Part shown: positions 18,866 through 28,080 of the stretch, in pieces
How the letters are laid out: each line of letters starts with the position of its first letter
Numbering within the stretch: position 1 is the stretch's first letter
Source: Alteromonas sp. KC3
GTDB taxonomy: Bacteria; Pseudomonadota; Gammaproteobacteria; Enterobacterales; Alteromonadaceae
Assembly: GCF_016756315.1 (NCBI RefSeq)
Contig: NZ_AP024235.1
Coordinates: 2,542,001-2,606,000, forward strand
Direction of reading: 5' to 3'
DNA: 64,000 nt
Program-made: the position numbers and the translations under genes
The notes under the pieces: model-generated
Told to the model about the DNA's origin: nothing
Seen by the model: the letters and a program-made list of their open reading frames with translations, nothing else
Database searches by the model: none

Positions 18866-20551
18866 TTACGCTTTTGCGGCGACCACACCCACTAAGTCAG
18901 ACACGTCAGATTCATCTACTTCAATGCCAATTCGTTTAATATACTGGTCGCGCTTGCTCGTTTGAGTAGGTGATAAAGTACTTTGCATCAATACCTTTGC
19001 AGCGCGTTGAGCGCATTCTATTTGATCATCGGTTAGATCATCAGCTAGATGTATTTGGGCTACGACTTTCAATAGGCTAAGCGCTATTTGCTTATCTTTT
19101 GGAGACAATGTGAATGCTTGACGCAGGTTATTAAAAGCGGGCAGCAAGCGGTTTTCTTTGTAATTTACCGTTGCCATATGCTTCAATTCTTTTGTTGTGA
19201 ATTGAATCTCACTACGCTCAATTGACTCTTGATTCAGGTACTCATTAACCACCTGAGAAGTGAACGTATCACCTTCAATTTGCATCCTAAGTTTATCTAG
19301 AATTTTAACGCAGTGCTCACGCATCCCAAGCTCGTGAAATGCTTTCATTTTGTCTAAGCTGTCTTCTAATGACAAACCATCTATGGACACCTTCTGCGCT
19401 TTCATTAGCGTTTCTGCTGCCCGTTTATCATCCTTCAAGCAAAGCACTCTTGCTTTTATGACATCCATTTGGCTATCTAACTGGCCTTGAATACCCTTCT
19501 GCACACGCAGTTCTTCAAGCTCCGACTCGGCGCGTTTAATAAACTTCTCGCCTTCGGCGCCACCTAAACTCGTCGCCAGATCTATCGTTGAACGAATAAC
19601 ATTGAGTACCAATTGGGGAGAATCATGTATAGAATTTTTGGCGTATTTTGCCATATTTTGGACGGCGGCTAATTGCCCTGTTTTGTCGTGATTCAGGCGC
19701 GCCAAATCCCATAAACGCTTGTTTCGCTCTATGTTACGCGGCGCTAACCTACTCGCTTCTTTCATTTGCTCATAGGCCACGTCAAACTGCTCTTTTTCAA
19801 TAAAATATTGTGCAAGCAAATCGTAAGTAGGAAAACGCGTATCATGTCGCTTTAGCAAATCATCAACGAGTAGCTGCGCTTCCTCAAGCTCGTCTTGCCT
19901 TAGCAACGCTCTAGTTAAACCTATATGAACCCACGCGTGGTCCATGCATTGTAGCAACTCGCGAAAATAGTTTTCTGCCGTTTCGTAGTCTCGTAACTGC
20001 AGTAAACAGTCGCCAATAAGACGCTTTATGCGAGGATGATATTCTACTAACGACATATCTTTTAGTTGTCGTTCTGCATAGTACATTGCCGTTGAATAGT
20101 CAGACGTTTGCATGCAATACAGCATTTTATGCAGCTTGTATCGAATTTGAAGCAAGTGTTCAAAGCGCGTTTCTATTTTGTTTCGCTGTAAAGGCTTAAC
20201 CCAGAAGTCGTCAGGTTGCAATTCGACAATACAGTTAACCAGTTCTGGCGAGGTTTCAGCGCTTAAGAAAATAACCGTGGTGGTATCACTAATGTGATTG
20301 AGGTGCTTGAGTTCTTCAAACAAATGAAAACCATCTTTGTCATGGCTGACATTGAACGCTAGAAGTACAAAGTCAAACTGACGCTCTTCACACATTCTTT
20401 TTGCATGAAATGCATTAAATGCACTGCGAACGTGCTTTATGCCAATTTGATGTAATGCTGATGTTATCACTTCATGCACTAATCCTTGGTTATCAATAAC
20501 CAATACATGAAGGTCTTCCCGTGGAGTGGGACTAGGTATTCTTTGCGACAT
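18866..20551 (-). CDS. Receiver-like domain plus TPR protein lacking the phospho-acceptor Asp
   Basis: 561 residues. Residues about 14-130 form a response-regulator receiver: first strand LHVLVIDNQG, conserved Ser in VIFLSAE, and Lys in WVKPL. The expected phospho-acceptor position reads LLAFN (Ala65) instead of LLDFN, so canonical phosphorylation is unlikely. The rest (about 140-540) is helical TPR-type repeats, for instance AENYFRELLQ and EQFDVAYEQMKEASRLAPRN. Proteins of this plan bind partners rather than DNA. No partner kinase is adjacent. The loss of the aspartate is seen directly; a pseudo-receiver scaffold role is inference. Confidence 0.85.
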   Translation of the reverse strand: MSQRIPSPTPREDLHVLVIDNQGLVHEVITSALHQIGIKHVRSAFNAFHAKRMCEERQFDFVLLAFNVSHDKDGFHLFEELKHLNHISDTTTVIFLSAETSPELVNCIVELQPDDFWVKPLQRNKIETRFEHLLQIRYKLHKMLYCMQTSDYSTAMYYAERQLKDMSLVEYHPRIKRLIGDCLLQLRDYETAENYFRELLQCMDHAWVHIGLTRALLRQDELEEAQLLVDDLLKRHDTRFPTYDLLAQYFIEKEQFDVAYEQMKEASRLAPRNIERNKRLWDLARLNHDKTGQLAAVQNMAKYAKNSIHDSPQLVLNVIRSTIDLATSLGGAEGEKFIKRAESELEELRVQKGIQGQLDSQMDVIKARVLCLKDDKRAAETLMKAQKVSIDGLSLEDSLDKMKAFHELGMREHCVKILDKLRMQIEGDTFTSQVVNEYLNQESIERSEIQFTTKELKHMATVNYKENRLLPAFNNLRQAFTLSPKDKQIALSLLKVVAQIHLADDLTDDQIECAQRAAKVLMQSTLSPTQTSKRDQYIKRIGIEVDESDVSDLVGVVAAKA

Positions 20552-20678
20552 TTACCAATCACTTTATGCGTCTTCCCGAAGCCTCTGTTACTGAAATCAG
20601 AAAATTTCAGACCCCATAAGCTTAACTGCACGCTAAAGGAAGGCTAGCACACCGCTACAGATAAGGTGTTAGTTGATA

Positions 20679-20760
20679 CTAGCGTGCATACAGGCGACTT
20701 TTATTATTACTTTAAATCCTGCTTTTTAAATAGTAGCACTTAGTCGCCTTAGAACGCTAG
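20679..20760. repeat. Nested long inverted repeat (about 82 bp hairpin)
   Basis: Outer arms CTAGCGT (20679-20685) and ACGCTAG (20754-20760), then AGGCGACT (20692-20699) and AGTCGCCT (20742-20749), then AT-rich pairing inside (TACTTTAAA with TTTAAA-ta-GTA). It lies just after the stop of the 2OG oxygenase gene. No U-tract follows, so it is not a standard terminator. Confidence 0.6.
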
Positions 20761-20762
20761 GG

Positions 20763-21434
20763 TTACTTAGGGGGATCGATATGATCGTTCACACTGCCGT
20801 TGACCCTAAACCATCCTGCAACTGAGTGACGAGCGCGCGTTGCAGGAAGCACTTCATGGGGAAACTGTTCACTAAGAAAAACCACGAACGTCCCTTTTTT
20901 AGGCAGTATTGAAATACCCTCATCATCAAGTTCATCACGATATAAAACGAGTTCTCCCCCTTCAGATTGCTGCCACTCGTCATTTAAATAGGCAACTAAA
21001 GAAAGAACACGATTACTTTGTCCTCTGAACGCATCTACATGGCGTTTGTAAAATTTACCTGGTTCGTAACATGCAAAGTGACTTTCAAAAGAAAACAACC
21101 CCATAAAAAGAGAGCGATTTACGTACTGTTGCATAGCTTCACACCAAGAAAGCCACAATGCACCTTCTTCAGATGAACCAGTAATCCAGCATATCTGATC
21201 TCCTCTAACCGATTTAGCGTGTTGAAAATCGTCAGCCCTTCCTATGCCTGCGGTTTTATATTCACGGCTATTCAGCGTGTTCTGGCACGTGATAAGTGCG
21301 TCGACGACGAACTGAGGCAAGCCATTCTCTTGAATAGAAAACCCTTTTTCTACCAAATCAGTCACAACACTTTCAAATAATGCTTCGTCAAAAACATGCA
21401 GCGGTTGATGTAAAGCTAAGAGGTCTCGATTCAT
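20763..21434 (-). CDS. 2OG-Fe(II) oxygenase (prolyl 4-hydroxylase-like)
   Basis: 223 residues with a double-stranded beta-helix oxygenase domain over the C-terminal half. The iron ligands are in YKRHVDAFRG (HxD, near 137-139) and EQFPHEVLPA (distal His near 195), with Arg of HSVAGWFRVN as the likely 2-oxoglutarate anchor. The strand GGELVLYRDE is typical of the P4Hc family. Enzymes of this group hydroxylate protein or small-molecule targets; the bacterial substrate is not known here. It is followed by a long hairpin and then by the pseudo-receiver gene on the same strand. Confidence 0.88.
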   Translation of the reverse strand: MNRDLLALHQPLHVFDEALFESVVTDLVEKGFSIQENGLPQFVVDALITCQNTLNSREYKTAGIGRADDFQHAKSVRGDQICWITGSSEEGALWLSWCEAMQQYVNRSLFMGLFSFESHFACYEPGKFYKRHVDAFRGQSNRVLSLVAYLNDEWQQSEGGELVLYRDELDDEGISILPKKGTFVVFLSEQFPHEVLPATRARHSVAGWFRVNGSVNDHIDPPK

Positions 21435-21721
21435 TGTATTAAGTGGTGCCTAGATAAAATTGGGTTTTAACAAAATTTGAAAGGGTTATACCGCTTGAAG
21501 TATGGAGTCGCAATATCTTTAGGCTTTCCAATCACCGCTATTTTTTTGTCGAGATAAGAAAAAATATTCATCACATAAAAAGTCGCATATTTTTTGCTTA
21601 ACTATACTTATCTAAAAACAACGTAAGCACGCGCAAGTGTGTGATAAGCAGTAAATTTTATAAAAACAAGTGACCTTTGTTCCGCAACAAGCGTAAACAA
21701 AAATAAAGTAGCGAGTAATTC

Positions 21722-23275
21722 ATGAGCCAAGATCAGACACAGATAGAAGAAACCGAACACCATTTAGATTTGAGAAACCTTCGCTTAGACGATTACAGCG
21801 ACGTAAAAGCATTGATGGACGAAGTTTACGTGAATGTAGGGGGCGCATGGCCATATACCAACTACAAAGCACAAGTGACTACATTCCCCGATGGCCAGAT
21901 ATGTATTGAAGATAAAGGCAAGGTCGTTGCTTTTGCTATCTCAGTAATTGTTGATTATGACCAATTTGGTGACAAACATTCTTATGATGAAATTACAGGT
22001 GATGCATATCTCACGACTCATGATCCAAATGGCGATGTTTTGTACGGTGTTGAAGTTATTGTCTCGCCAGAATATCGTGGACTTAGGCTAGGACGTCGTC
22101 TTTACGAAGCGCGCAAAGAACTGTGTCGTAATTTGAATCTAAAATCAATTATGGCTGGCGGACGTATTCCCAACTACAAAAATTATGCCGAAGAAATATC
22201 GCCATACGAGTATATTGAGCAAGTAAAATCTAAAGATATATACGACCCTATCTTAACGTTCCAACTCTCTAATGGATTTGAGGTGAAGCAGGTCATGTCG
22301 GCCTATTTACCAGAAGATGAAGCTTCAAAAGGCTACGCAACGTTGCTTCAGTGGCACAATATCTATTATGAGCCCGGTACCCCTTCGCTTATTGCCAGTC
22401 GCAAATCGAGTGCTCGCATTGGCTGTATTCAGTGGCAAATGCGTTACTTCAACAACGTAGAAGAGCTACTTCAACAGGTGGAATACTTTGTAGATGCACT
22501 TTCAGATTATTCGTGTGATGTAGCACTTTTTCCTGAGTTTTTTAATGCTCCCTTGATGGGGTTGAGCCCGTCTGACTCATCAATCGACGCAATTTGGCAT
22601 CTGGCCACTTATACCGATGAAATTCTTACTTCGATATCGCACCTAGCCGTGTCATACAATATCACCATTATCGCAGGTTCAATGCCTGTCGTTGAAGGGG
22701 AAGAACTGTTTAACGTCAGTTATATATGCAACAGAGATGGCACCATTGAAAGCCAGTACAAGTTGCACCCTACCCCTCACGAGAAAGAAGATTGGATCAT
22801 GAAAGGTGGTAACAGCTTAAAAGTCTTTGATACCGACTTCGGAAAAATTGGTGTGCTAATTTGCTACGATGTTGAGTTTCCTGAACTTGCACGCGTGCTG
22901 TCTGACCAAGAGATGCAAATACTTTTCGTACCGTTTTGGACTGACACCAAAAATGGTTACTTACGTGTTCGACGCTGCGCGCAGGCGCGTGCCATCGAGA
23001 ACGAATGCTATGTCGCCATTGCCGGAAGTGTCGGCAATCTTCCCAAAGTAGACAATGTCGATATTCAGTACGGCCAAACAGCCGTTTTCTCGCCAAGTGA
23101 TTTTGCGTTTCCACATGATGCCATCGTGTCTGAAACCACGCCAAATACGGAAATGACACTCATTGTCGATTTAGACTTAGACAAGCTCACAAAATTGCAA
23201 AATGAAGGTTCGGTAAGAAATTACCTGGACCGTAGAAGAGACTTATATCGCGTAGAATGGCTAGGAGATAGCTAG
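21722..23275 (+). CDS. GNAT acetyltransferase-carbon-nitrogen hydrolase fusion
   Basis: 517 residues, two enzymes in one chain. Residues about 15-200 are a GNAT domain with acetyl-CoA loop SPEYRGLRLGRRLYEARKEL. Residues about 225-510 are a nitrilase-superfamily hydrolase with the Glu-Lys-Cys triad visible: E in ALFPEFFNAP, K in YKLHPTPHEKEDW, and C in GVLICYDVEFPE. Fused GNAT-nitrilase proteins are known in bacteria, but the reaction is undefined. A common pathway in which an amide or amine is acylated and cleaved is inference. The gene is monocistronic. Confidence 0.92.
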   Translation: MSQDQTQIEETEHHLDLRNLRLDDYSDVKALMDEVYVNVGGAWPYTNYKAQVTTFPDGQICIEDKGKVVAFAISVIVDYDQFGDKHSYDEITGDAYLTTHDPNGDVLYGVEVIVSPEYRGLRLGRRLYEARKELCRNLNLKSIMAGGRIPNYKNYAEEISPYEYIEQVKSKDIYDPILTFQLSNGFEVKQVMSAYLPEDEASKGYATLLQWHNIYYEPGTPSLIASRKSSARIGCIQWQMRYFNNVEELLQQVEYFVDALSDYSCDVALFPEFFNAPLMGLSPSDSSIDAIWHLATYTDEILTSISHLAVSYNITIIAGSMPVVEGEELFNVSYICNRDGTIESQYKLHPTPHEKEDWIMKGGNSLKVFDTDFGKIGVLICYDVEFPELARVLSDQEMQILFVPFWTDTKNGYLRVRRCAQARAIENECYVAIAGSVGNLPKVDNVDIQYGQTAVFSPSDFAFPHDAIVSETTPNTEMTLIVDLDLDKLTKLQNEGSVRNYLDRRRDLYRVEWLGDS

Positions 23276-23466
23276 TCGAATAGATTACATTTGGCATTTG
23301 CTACCAATTAGCGATAACATGGCGTTGCGCGAAAATAAAAAAGGTTTTTCTTACCGCAACGTCTTGTTATCTGTCACAGGTGTAAGTGACATCTAGCGTT
23401 GATTGAACCGTGCAAACAAGTGCATGAAATACGCGAAAAACCACCAAACGAGAATACCGATTAGCT

Positions 23467-24288
23467 ATGGCAAACAATTCAAAAAACGACGAGTTCCCGA
23501 CCATTCGATTGGATGAAGAAGACCGTCGCGACTATCAAACAAAAAGGCAGGCGTCTGTAACTAGCACGCCCCCCTCTTCATCTTCACAAACTTCTCATAC
23601 CTCAAACACTAGCGCTAGCAGCAGTGGTAATGGTATTTGGATAACGTTGGTTGCGCTTGTCGCCCTGACCGCGTGTGGTGGTTGTTACTATCTGTATACC
23701 TTATTGGAGCAACAAAAAGTTATCGCTCAAGAAGCAGACAAGCGTATATTGCAACTCGAAAACAAACTGTCTGCCACCGGCGAAGAAATTGGTGAATCGA
23801 CTGTTGCCTTGCAAGTCAAAGTGACTGAACTTAGCAATAAAACCAATGAGTTGTGGGAGCAAATGGATAAGCTATGGGCTTCAGCGTGGCGCAGAAATCA
23901 AAAAGAAATTGCTGACCTGGGTGATCGCGTAGGTAATGTCCAAACGGCTCTCAACAAGAATATTGATACCGTCGCCAATGATGTGAAATCGCAAACGGCT
24001 GTGATTGGCTCGCTGAAAAACCAGCTAGCATCGCTCGCAGATGAACTTCTTGCGGTAAACGTTCAACTTGAACAAGCGCTTAACGACAAGCAGAATGCCC
24101 AGCAAAGCGTAAGAAACCTGAGTGATAAATTGTCGGTTCTTGAACAGCGCAACACAACGCTTTCAGGTAGAATTACCAGCCTTGAAAATGAGATCCGCGA
24201 CATAGCAACAAAGGTCGTCTCTCGTAGTTCAGGTACAAGTGGCGCTGGCTCAACGCCTTCATCGCCCTCAGCCGTGAGTAATCCGTAG
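23467..24288 (+). CDS. Single-pass membrane protein with long coiled coil
   Basis: 273 residues. A Ser/Thr-rich cytoplasmic N-terminus (1-56) leads to one transmembrane helix (about 57-78, IWITLVALVALTACGGCYYLYTL). A long heptad-rich coiled coil runs through about 80-250, and a Gly/Ser/Pro-rich tail ends the protein. The cysteine-rich end of the helix (CGGC) is unusual. The family is not recognised; the layout resembles envelope spacer or scaffold proteins. It is followed by a terminator and then rluF. Confidence 0.7.
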   Translation: MANNSKNDEFPTIRLDEEDRRDYQTKRQASVTSTPPSSSSQTSHTSNTSASSSGNGIWITLVALVALTACGGCYYLYTLLEQQKVIAQEADKRILQLENKLSATGEEIGESTVALQVKVTELSNKTNELWEQMDKLWASAWRRNQKEIADLGDRVGNVQTALNKNIDTVANDVKSQTAVIGSLKNQLASLADELLAVNVQLEQALNDKQNAQQSVRNLSDKLSVLEQRNTTLSGRITSLENEIRDIATKVVSRSSGTSGAGSTPSSPSAVSNP

Positions 24289-24321
24289 TTTATATATGAA
24301 ACTACAAATAACGAATAAAAT

Positions 24322-24349
24322 AAAAAGGGGCTTATCGCCCCTTTCTTAT
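24322..24349 (+). terminator. Terminator after coiled-coil gene
   Basis: AAAGGGGC-ttatc-GCCCCTTT followed by a T-rich run. Confidence 0.8.
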
Positions 24350-24403
24350 TGTCGTGTTACCATCTCACAACAATTTTCTTAATTCCCAAGGACACTTTGC
24401 TCA

Positions 24404-25141
24404 ATGAGTGAAAACACGCTCAAGCGTTTAAATAAATATATTAGTGATACAGGCCTTTGTTCTCGCCGAGAAGCTGACAAACTTATTGAGCAAAACCGCG
24501 TTACCATCAACGACAAAGCCCCTGAGCTTGGCACTAAAGTAGGCCCCGATGACAAAGTAAAAGTAGACGGGAAAGTTATCGGTGCAGTGGCCGCTGATAA
24601 ATCGGACCGCGTTTACATTGTCTATAATAAGCCCATAGGAATTACATGCACTACCGAGCGTCATGTAAAAGGTAACATCATAGATGCTATTGCTCATAAA
24701 TCCCGCATATTTCCAGTAGGTAGACTCGATAAGCCATCTGAAGGACTCATTATTCTCACTAGTGATGGTGATATCGTTAACAAGATACTTCGTGCAGAAA
24801 ATGCTCATGACAAAGAATACGAAGTAACGGTCAATCAACCCATTAGTGAGAGGTTTGTTAAGCGCATGTCACGCGGTGTTCCCATTCTTGGTACAGTAAC
24901 TAAACCGTGTGTGGTCAAACCTACAGGGAAAAACAAATTTACTATTATTTTGACTCAAGGTCTCAATAGACAAATACGCAGAATGTGTGAATTCTTGGGT
25001 TACGAAGTCACAAAACTAAAGCGCACGCGCATAATGCACTTAGAATTGAGTGGATTGCGGCCTGGCCAGTGGCGCAATCTAACGGAAAAAGAACTTACAA
25101 CATTGCAAAATGCCGTTCGGCACTCCAGCAAAACCGCTTAG
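24404..25141 (+). CDS. rluF: 23S rRNA pseudouridine(2604) synthase RluF
   Basis: 245 residues. An N-terminal S4 RNA-binding domain (LNKYISDTGLCSRREADKLIE) precedes the RsuA/RluB-type catalytic domain. The catalytic Asp is in FPVGRLDKPSEGL near residue 107, and the specific segments GVPILGTVTKPCVVK and LTQGLNRQIRRMCEFLGYEV agree closely with E. coli RluF. It isomerises U2604 of 23S rRNA. It is shorter than the E. coli enzyme (290 residues) because it lacks the C-terminal tail. Assignment to RluF rather than RluB or RsuA rests on the IRRMCE and TRIMHLELSGL matches. Confidence 0.92.
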   Translation: MSENTLKRLNKYISDTGLCSRREADKLIEQNRVTINDKAPELGTKVGPDDKVKVDGKVIGAVAADKSDRVYIVYNKPIGITCTTERHVKGNIIDAIAHKSRIFPVGRLDKPSEGLIILTSDGDIVNKILRAENAHDKEYEVTVNQPISERFVKRMSRGVPILGTVTKPCVVKPTGKNKFTIILTQGLNRQIRRMCEFLGYEVTKLKRTRIMHLELSGLRPGQWRNLTEKELTTLQNAVRHSSKTA

Positions 25142-25272
25142 ATTATCAGAGAATGTGAGCTTTATTGCGGCTCGCATTGCTCTTTGAGTGCATTGAAAAT
25201 CACTGATTATTTGTTGGTAGTGGAGCGATAGACTACATTTATAGTATGTAGCCACCATTATCACTTTTTCTT

Positions 25273-27630
25273 GTGGACCATAGTTATCATTCATTTTCAC
25301 TATCGCACTACGATGCCAATACAGAAGTACTGGCTTCTTACGAGATAACCTTTGTCGTCATCTCAATTTTGATTGCGGTAGGCGCCTCGCTCGTCTCCTT
25401 TTCACTGTCTGCGCGTACCGCAAAAGCAGACTTTAAAAATGAGCGCGTATTTTGGTCTATCGCCTCTTCCTGCTTTCTCGGTTTTGGTATTTGGGCAATG
25501 CATTTTGTAGGGATGCTCGCCTATCGGCTGCCTATTGAAGTAACCTACGATCCCACGATTACCGTTCTCTCTATTGTACCCGCTATTCTGGGTAGCCTGG
25601 TGGTAATTGCTTATCACCCCAAAAAACAAAAAAAGCTTTGGTTAAATAGTATTTTAATGGGCTTAGCTATAGGGAGTATGCACTATATCGGCATGATGGC
25701 TATGCAAATGGAAGCGGCTATGGTTTACAACGGCTGGCTCTTTCTTCTATCTGTCGTTGTGGCCGTAGTCTTATCTGGCATTTCTCTACATATACATCAC
25801 AATGTTATGCGTAGGCAACTCGGTATTGCTAAACAGTTACTTCCAGCCATCGCGATGGGTTGTGCCATTGCTGGAATGCATTATACCGGTATGGTGTCCA
25901 TGCATGTTTTTCCTATTTCCTCTACGGTGTACTCTGATAACCCTCATCATGAAGACCTCGCTTACCTCGTTGTATTTATGGTAGCGTTTTTCTCTATCAT
26001 TTTTATTTTACTCTTTGAGTTACGAGCGAGAACACTGTCTTCTGACCGCTTTACAGCGGTACTTAACACCGTTCAAGAAGGCGTATTTACCTTTGATACT
26101 GATGGTCGACTTGAATTTGTTAACCCAGCCGCACTTGCAATGTTTGGATATAGCAGAGCCGAAGTAAAAGACAAGCGCGCGAGTGAACTTGTCAGCCCTA
26201 ATAAAGATGGTCTATCGACTCTGCTCAATGAAGTAATCAAAGCGACAAACTCGAGTGAACCACGCAATTCTCCCATTCGCATAGAAGGCTTAAAGAAAGA
26301 TGGGACCACATTTGCGCTATCTTTGTTGGTCAACAAATTGCCTGGTAACCACAAAGCGTTCGTCTGCACTGTAAAAGACCTTTCTGACGTGCGCAATCAG
26401 GAAGTGTTTGCTCAAACGGTTTTCGACACATTGCCAGATATGTTGTTCGTAAAAGATGCCAAAGATCTTTCATTTACCCACGTGAACGACATGGGTAGCA
26501 AAGTACTGGGAATTGCAAAATCAAAATTAGTTGGACTTACCGACTTTGACATTTTTGAACGCGATGCAGCAGAGAGAATTATCGCCTCTGATCTCAACAT
26601 TTTGACCCAAGATAAGAAAGAAAGCTGTGATGAGCATCAGTTCACAATCAATGGTGAGGAGCGTTATTTACAAACTAAGAAAGTGGTTATAAACGATGCG
26701 AATGATGAACCTCGCTATATATTATCACTATCGGAAGACGTCACTGAGCTACGACGAACTCAACATAAACTAGAATCACTAAACAAGCGAATGTCCATGG
26801 CTGCCGATGCCGCGCACATTGGTGTGTGGGAATGGAATTTAGACACTAATGAGCTAATTTGGGATGACTGGATGCATAGGATATACAGTATCCCAAAAGA
26901 TGAGTTTGAGGATAACTACTCAGTGTGGGCTGACACTGTGCACCCAGATGACTTTGCTGCTGTTCGAGCAAAAATAGACTATGCCATAAAAAATCACACA
27001 GAGTTTCATGCCCAATTTAGGATCAGGTTAACCATGGATGTGGTAAGGCATATTCGCGCTGACGGTCGCATAGAAGGCAATAAAATGTTTGGCATTAACG
27101 TCGACATTACTGAGCAAGTAGAAGCAGAGCTAAGAATTACCGAACTGGCTAATCACGATACCCTTACAGGCTTGGCAAACAGACATGCATTGTCATCTTT
27201 CGTAAGACAAGAGTTTCTGCGTATAGAACGCACATTCATGAAGTGTGTTTGTCTATACTTTGATTTGAATAAATTCAAACCTATTAACGACTTGCATGGT
27301 CACAATGTAGGTGATGAAGTATTAATTGAAGTTGCTCGACGACTGAAAAAGTTGTGCAGAGTATCTGACCTAGCAGCACGGGTTGGTGGTGATGAATTTG
27401 TTATTATCGTGACCGATGTAGATGCGCATTTTTCGCTTTCTGAGCTTATGAACAGAGCACAAAACACCATAAAGCAACCTATCTATACCAGTATCGGCTT
27501 CGTAAATATTGGCACAAGTATAGGCTATGCGTCCTACCCAGATGAAGCGTCAAACTTAGATGAGCTCATTCGAATAGCTGACGAAAGAATGTTTGAATAT
27601 AAAGGCGTGTCAGGCGCAAAAGTTAGATAA
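25273..27630 (+). CDS. MHYT-PAS-GGDEF diguanylate cyclase
   Basis: 785 residues from a GTG start with a weak ribosome site. About 20-240 is the seven-helix MHYT sensor with repeated M-H-Y-T/I-G-M motifs (GIWAMHFVGMLAY, IGSMHYIGMMAMQ, IAGMHYTGMVSMH), thought to bind copper and sense diatomic gases. Three PAS-like domains follow (about 255-370, 375-495 and 505-620). The GGDEF domain ends the protein with GGDEF intact and the inhibitory I-site RVSD exactly five residues before it. It should make cyclic-di-GMP with product inhibition. No EAL domain is present. It converges on rpsO with a shared terminator. Confidence 0.93.
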   Translation: MDHSYHSFSLSHYDANTEVLASYEITFVVISILIAVGASLVSFSLSARTAKADFKNERVFWSIASSCFLGFGIWAMHFVGMLAYRLPIEVTYDPTITVLSIVPAILGSLVVIAYHPKKQKKLWLNSILMGLAIGSMHYIGMMAMQMEAAMVYNGWLFLLSVVVAVVLSGISLHIHHNVMRRQLGIAKQLLPAIAMGCAIAGMHYTGMVSMHVFPISSTVYSDNPHHEDLAYLVVFMVAFFSIIFILLFELRARTLSSDRFTAVLNTVQEGVFTFDTDGRLEFVNPAALAMFGYSRAEVKDKRASELVSPNKDGLSTLLNEVIKATNSSEPRNSPIRIEGLKKDGTTFALSLLVNKLPGNHKAFVCTVKDLSDVRNQEVFAQTVFDTLPDMLFVKDAKDLSFTHVNDMGSKVLGIAKSKLVGLTDFDIFERDAAERIIASDLNILTQDKKESCDEHQFTINGEERYLQTKKVVINDANDEPRYILSLSEDVTELRRTQHKLESLNKRMSMAADAAHIGVWEWNLDTNELIWDDWMHRIYSIPKDEFEDNYSVWADTVHPDDFAAVRAKIDYAIKNHTEFHAQFRIRLTMDVVRHIRADGRIEGNKMFGINVDITEQVEAELRITELANHDTLTGLANRHALSSFVRQEFLRIERTFMKCVCLYFDLNKFKPINDLHGHNVGDEVLIEVARRLKKLCRVSDLAARVGGDEFVIIVTDVDAHFSLSELMNRAQNTIKQPIYTSIGFVNIGTSIGYASYPDEASNLDELIRIADERMFEYKGVSGAKVR

Positions 27631-27663
27631 CATAGCAACCAAGCTAACCGCTATCTCGCGCAT

Positions 27664-27689
27664 AAAAAAAGCGCCCATTGGGCGCTTTT
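27664..27689. terminator. Bidirectional terminator between GGDEF gene and rpsO
   Basis: GCGCCC-att-GGGCGC flanked by A-run and T-run, ends both convergent transcripts. Confidence 0.88.
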
Positions 27690-27703
27690 CTTGAAACCTA
27701 GTC

Positions 27704-27973
27704 TTAGCGACGTAGACCTAGACGCTTGATAAGGTCAAGGTAACGCTGAGCGTTCTTGCCTTTAAGGTAGTCTAGAAGCTTACGACGTTGGCTAACCATA
27801 CGTAGAAGACCACGACGTGAGTGGTGATCTTTCTTGTGATCAGCAAAGTGACCTTGAAGCTTGTTGATGTTGTGAGTTAGCAAAGCAACTTGAACTTCTG
27901 GTGAACCAGTGTCGCCTTCTTTAACGCCATACTCAGCAATGATTTGTGCGGTTTCTGCTTTAGTTAGTGACAT
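27704..27973 (-). CDS. rpsO: 30S ribosomal protein S15
   Basis: 89 residues from the ATG at 27973, the normal S15 length, with AAGGAG seven bases upstream. An in-frame extension upstream is not used by the family. Typical segments are [33 protein letters not shown] and [11 protein letters not shown]15 binds 16S rRNA early in assembly and in E. coli represses its own translation. It usually follows truB directly; here an extra 433-residue gene lies between them. Confidence 0.97.
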   Translation of the reverse strand: MSLTKAETAQIIAEYGVKEGDTGSPEVQVALLTHNINKLQGHFADHKKDHHSRRGLLRMVSQRRKLLDYLKGKNAQRYLDLIKRLGLRR

Positions 27974-28080
27974 ATCATTCTCCTTAATTAATGCTTCGCC
28001 GATCACTAATTCAGCAAAGCGGAATGAGCCGCGTATTATAATGACGTTTGCGTACTTAGCAAGGATCTCTGCAAAGTATT

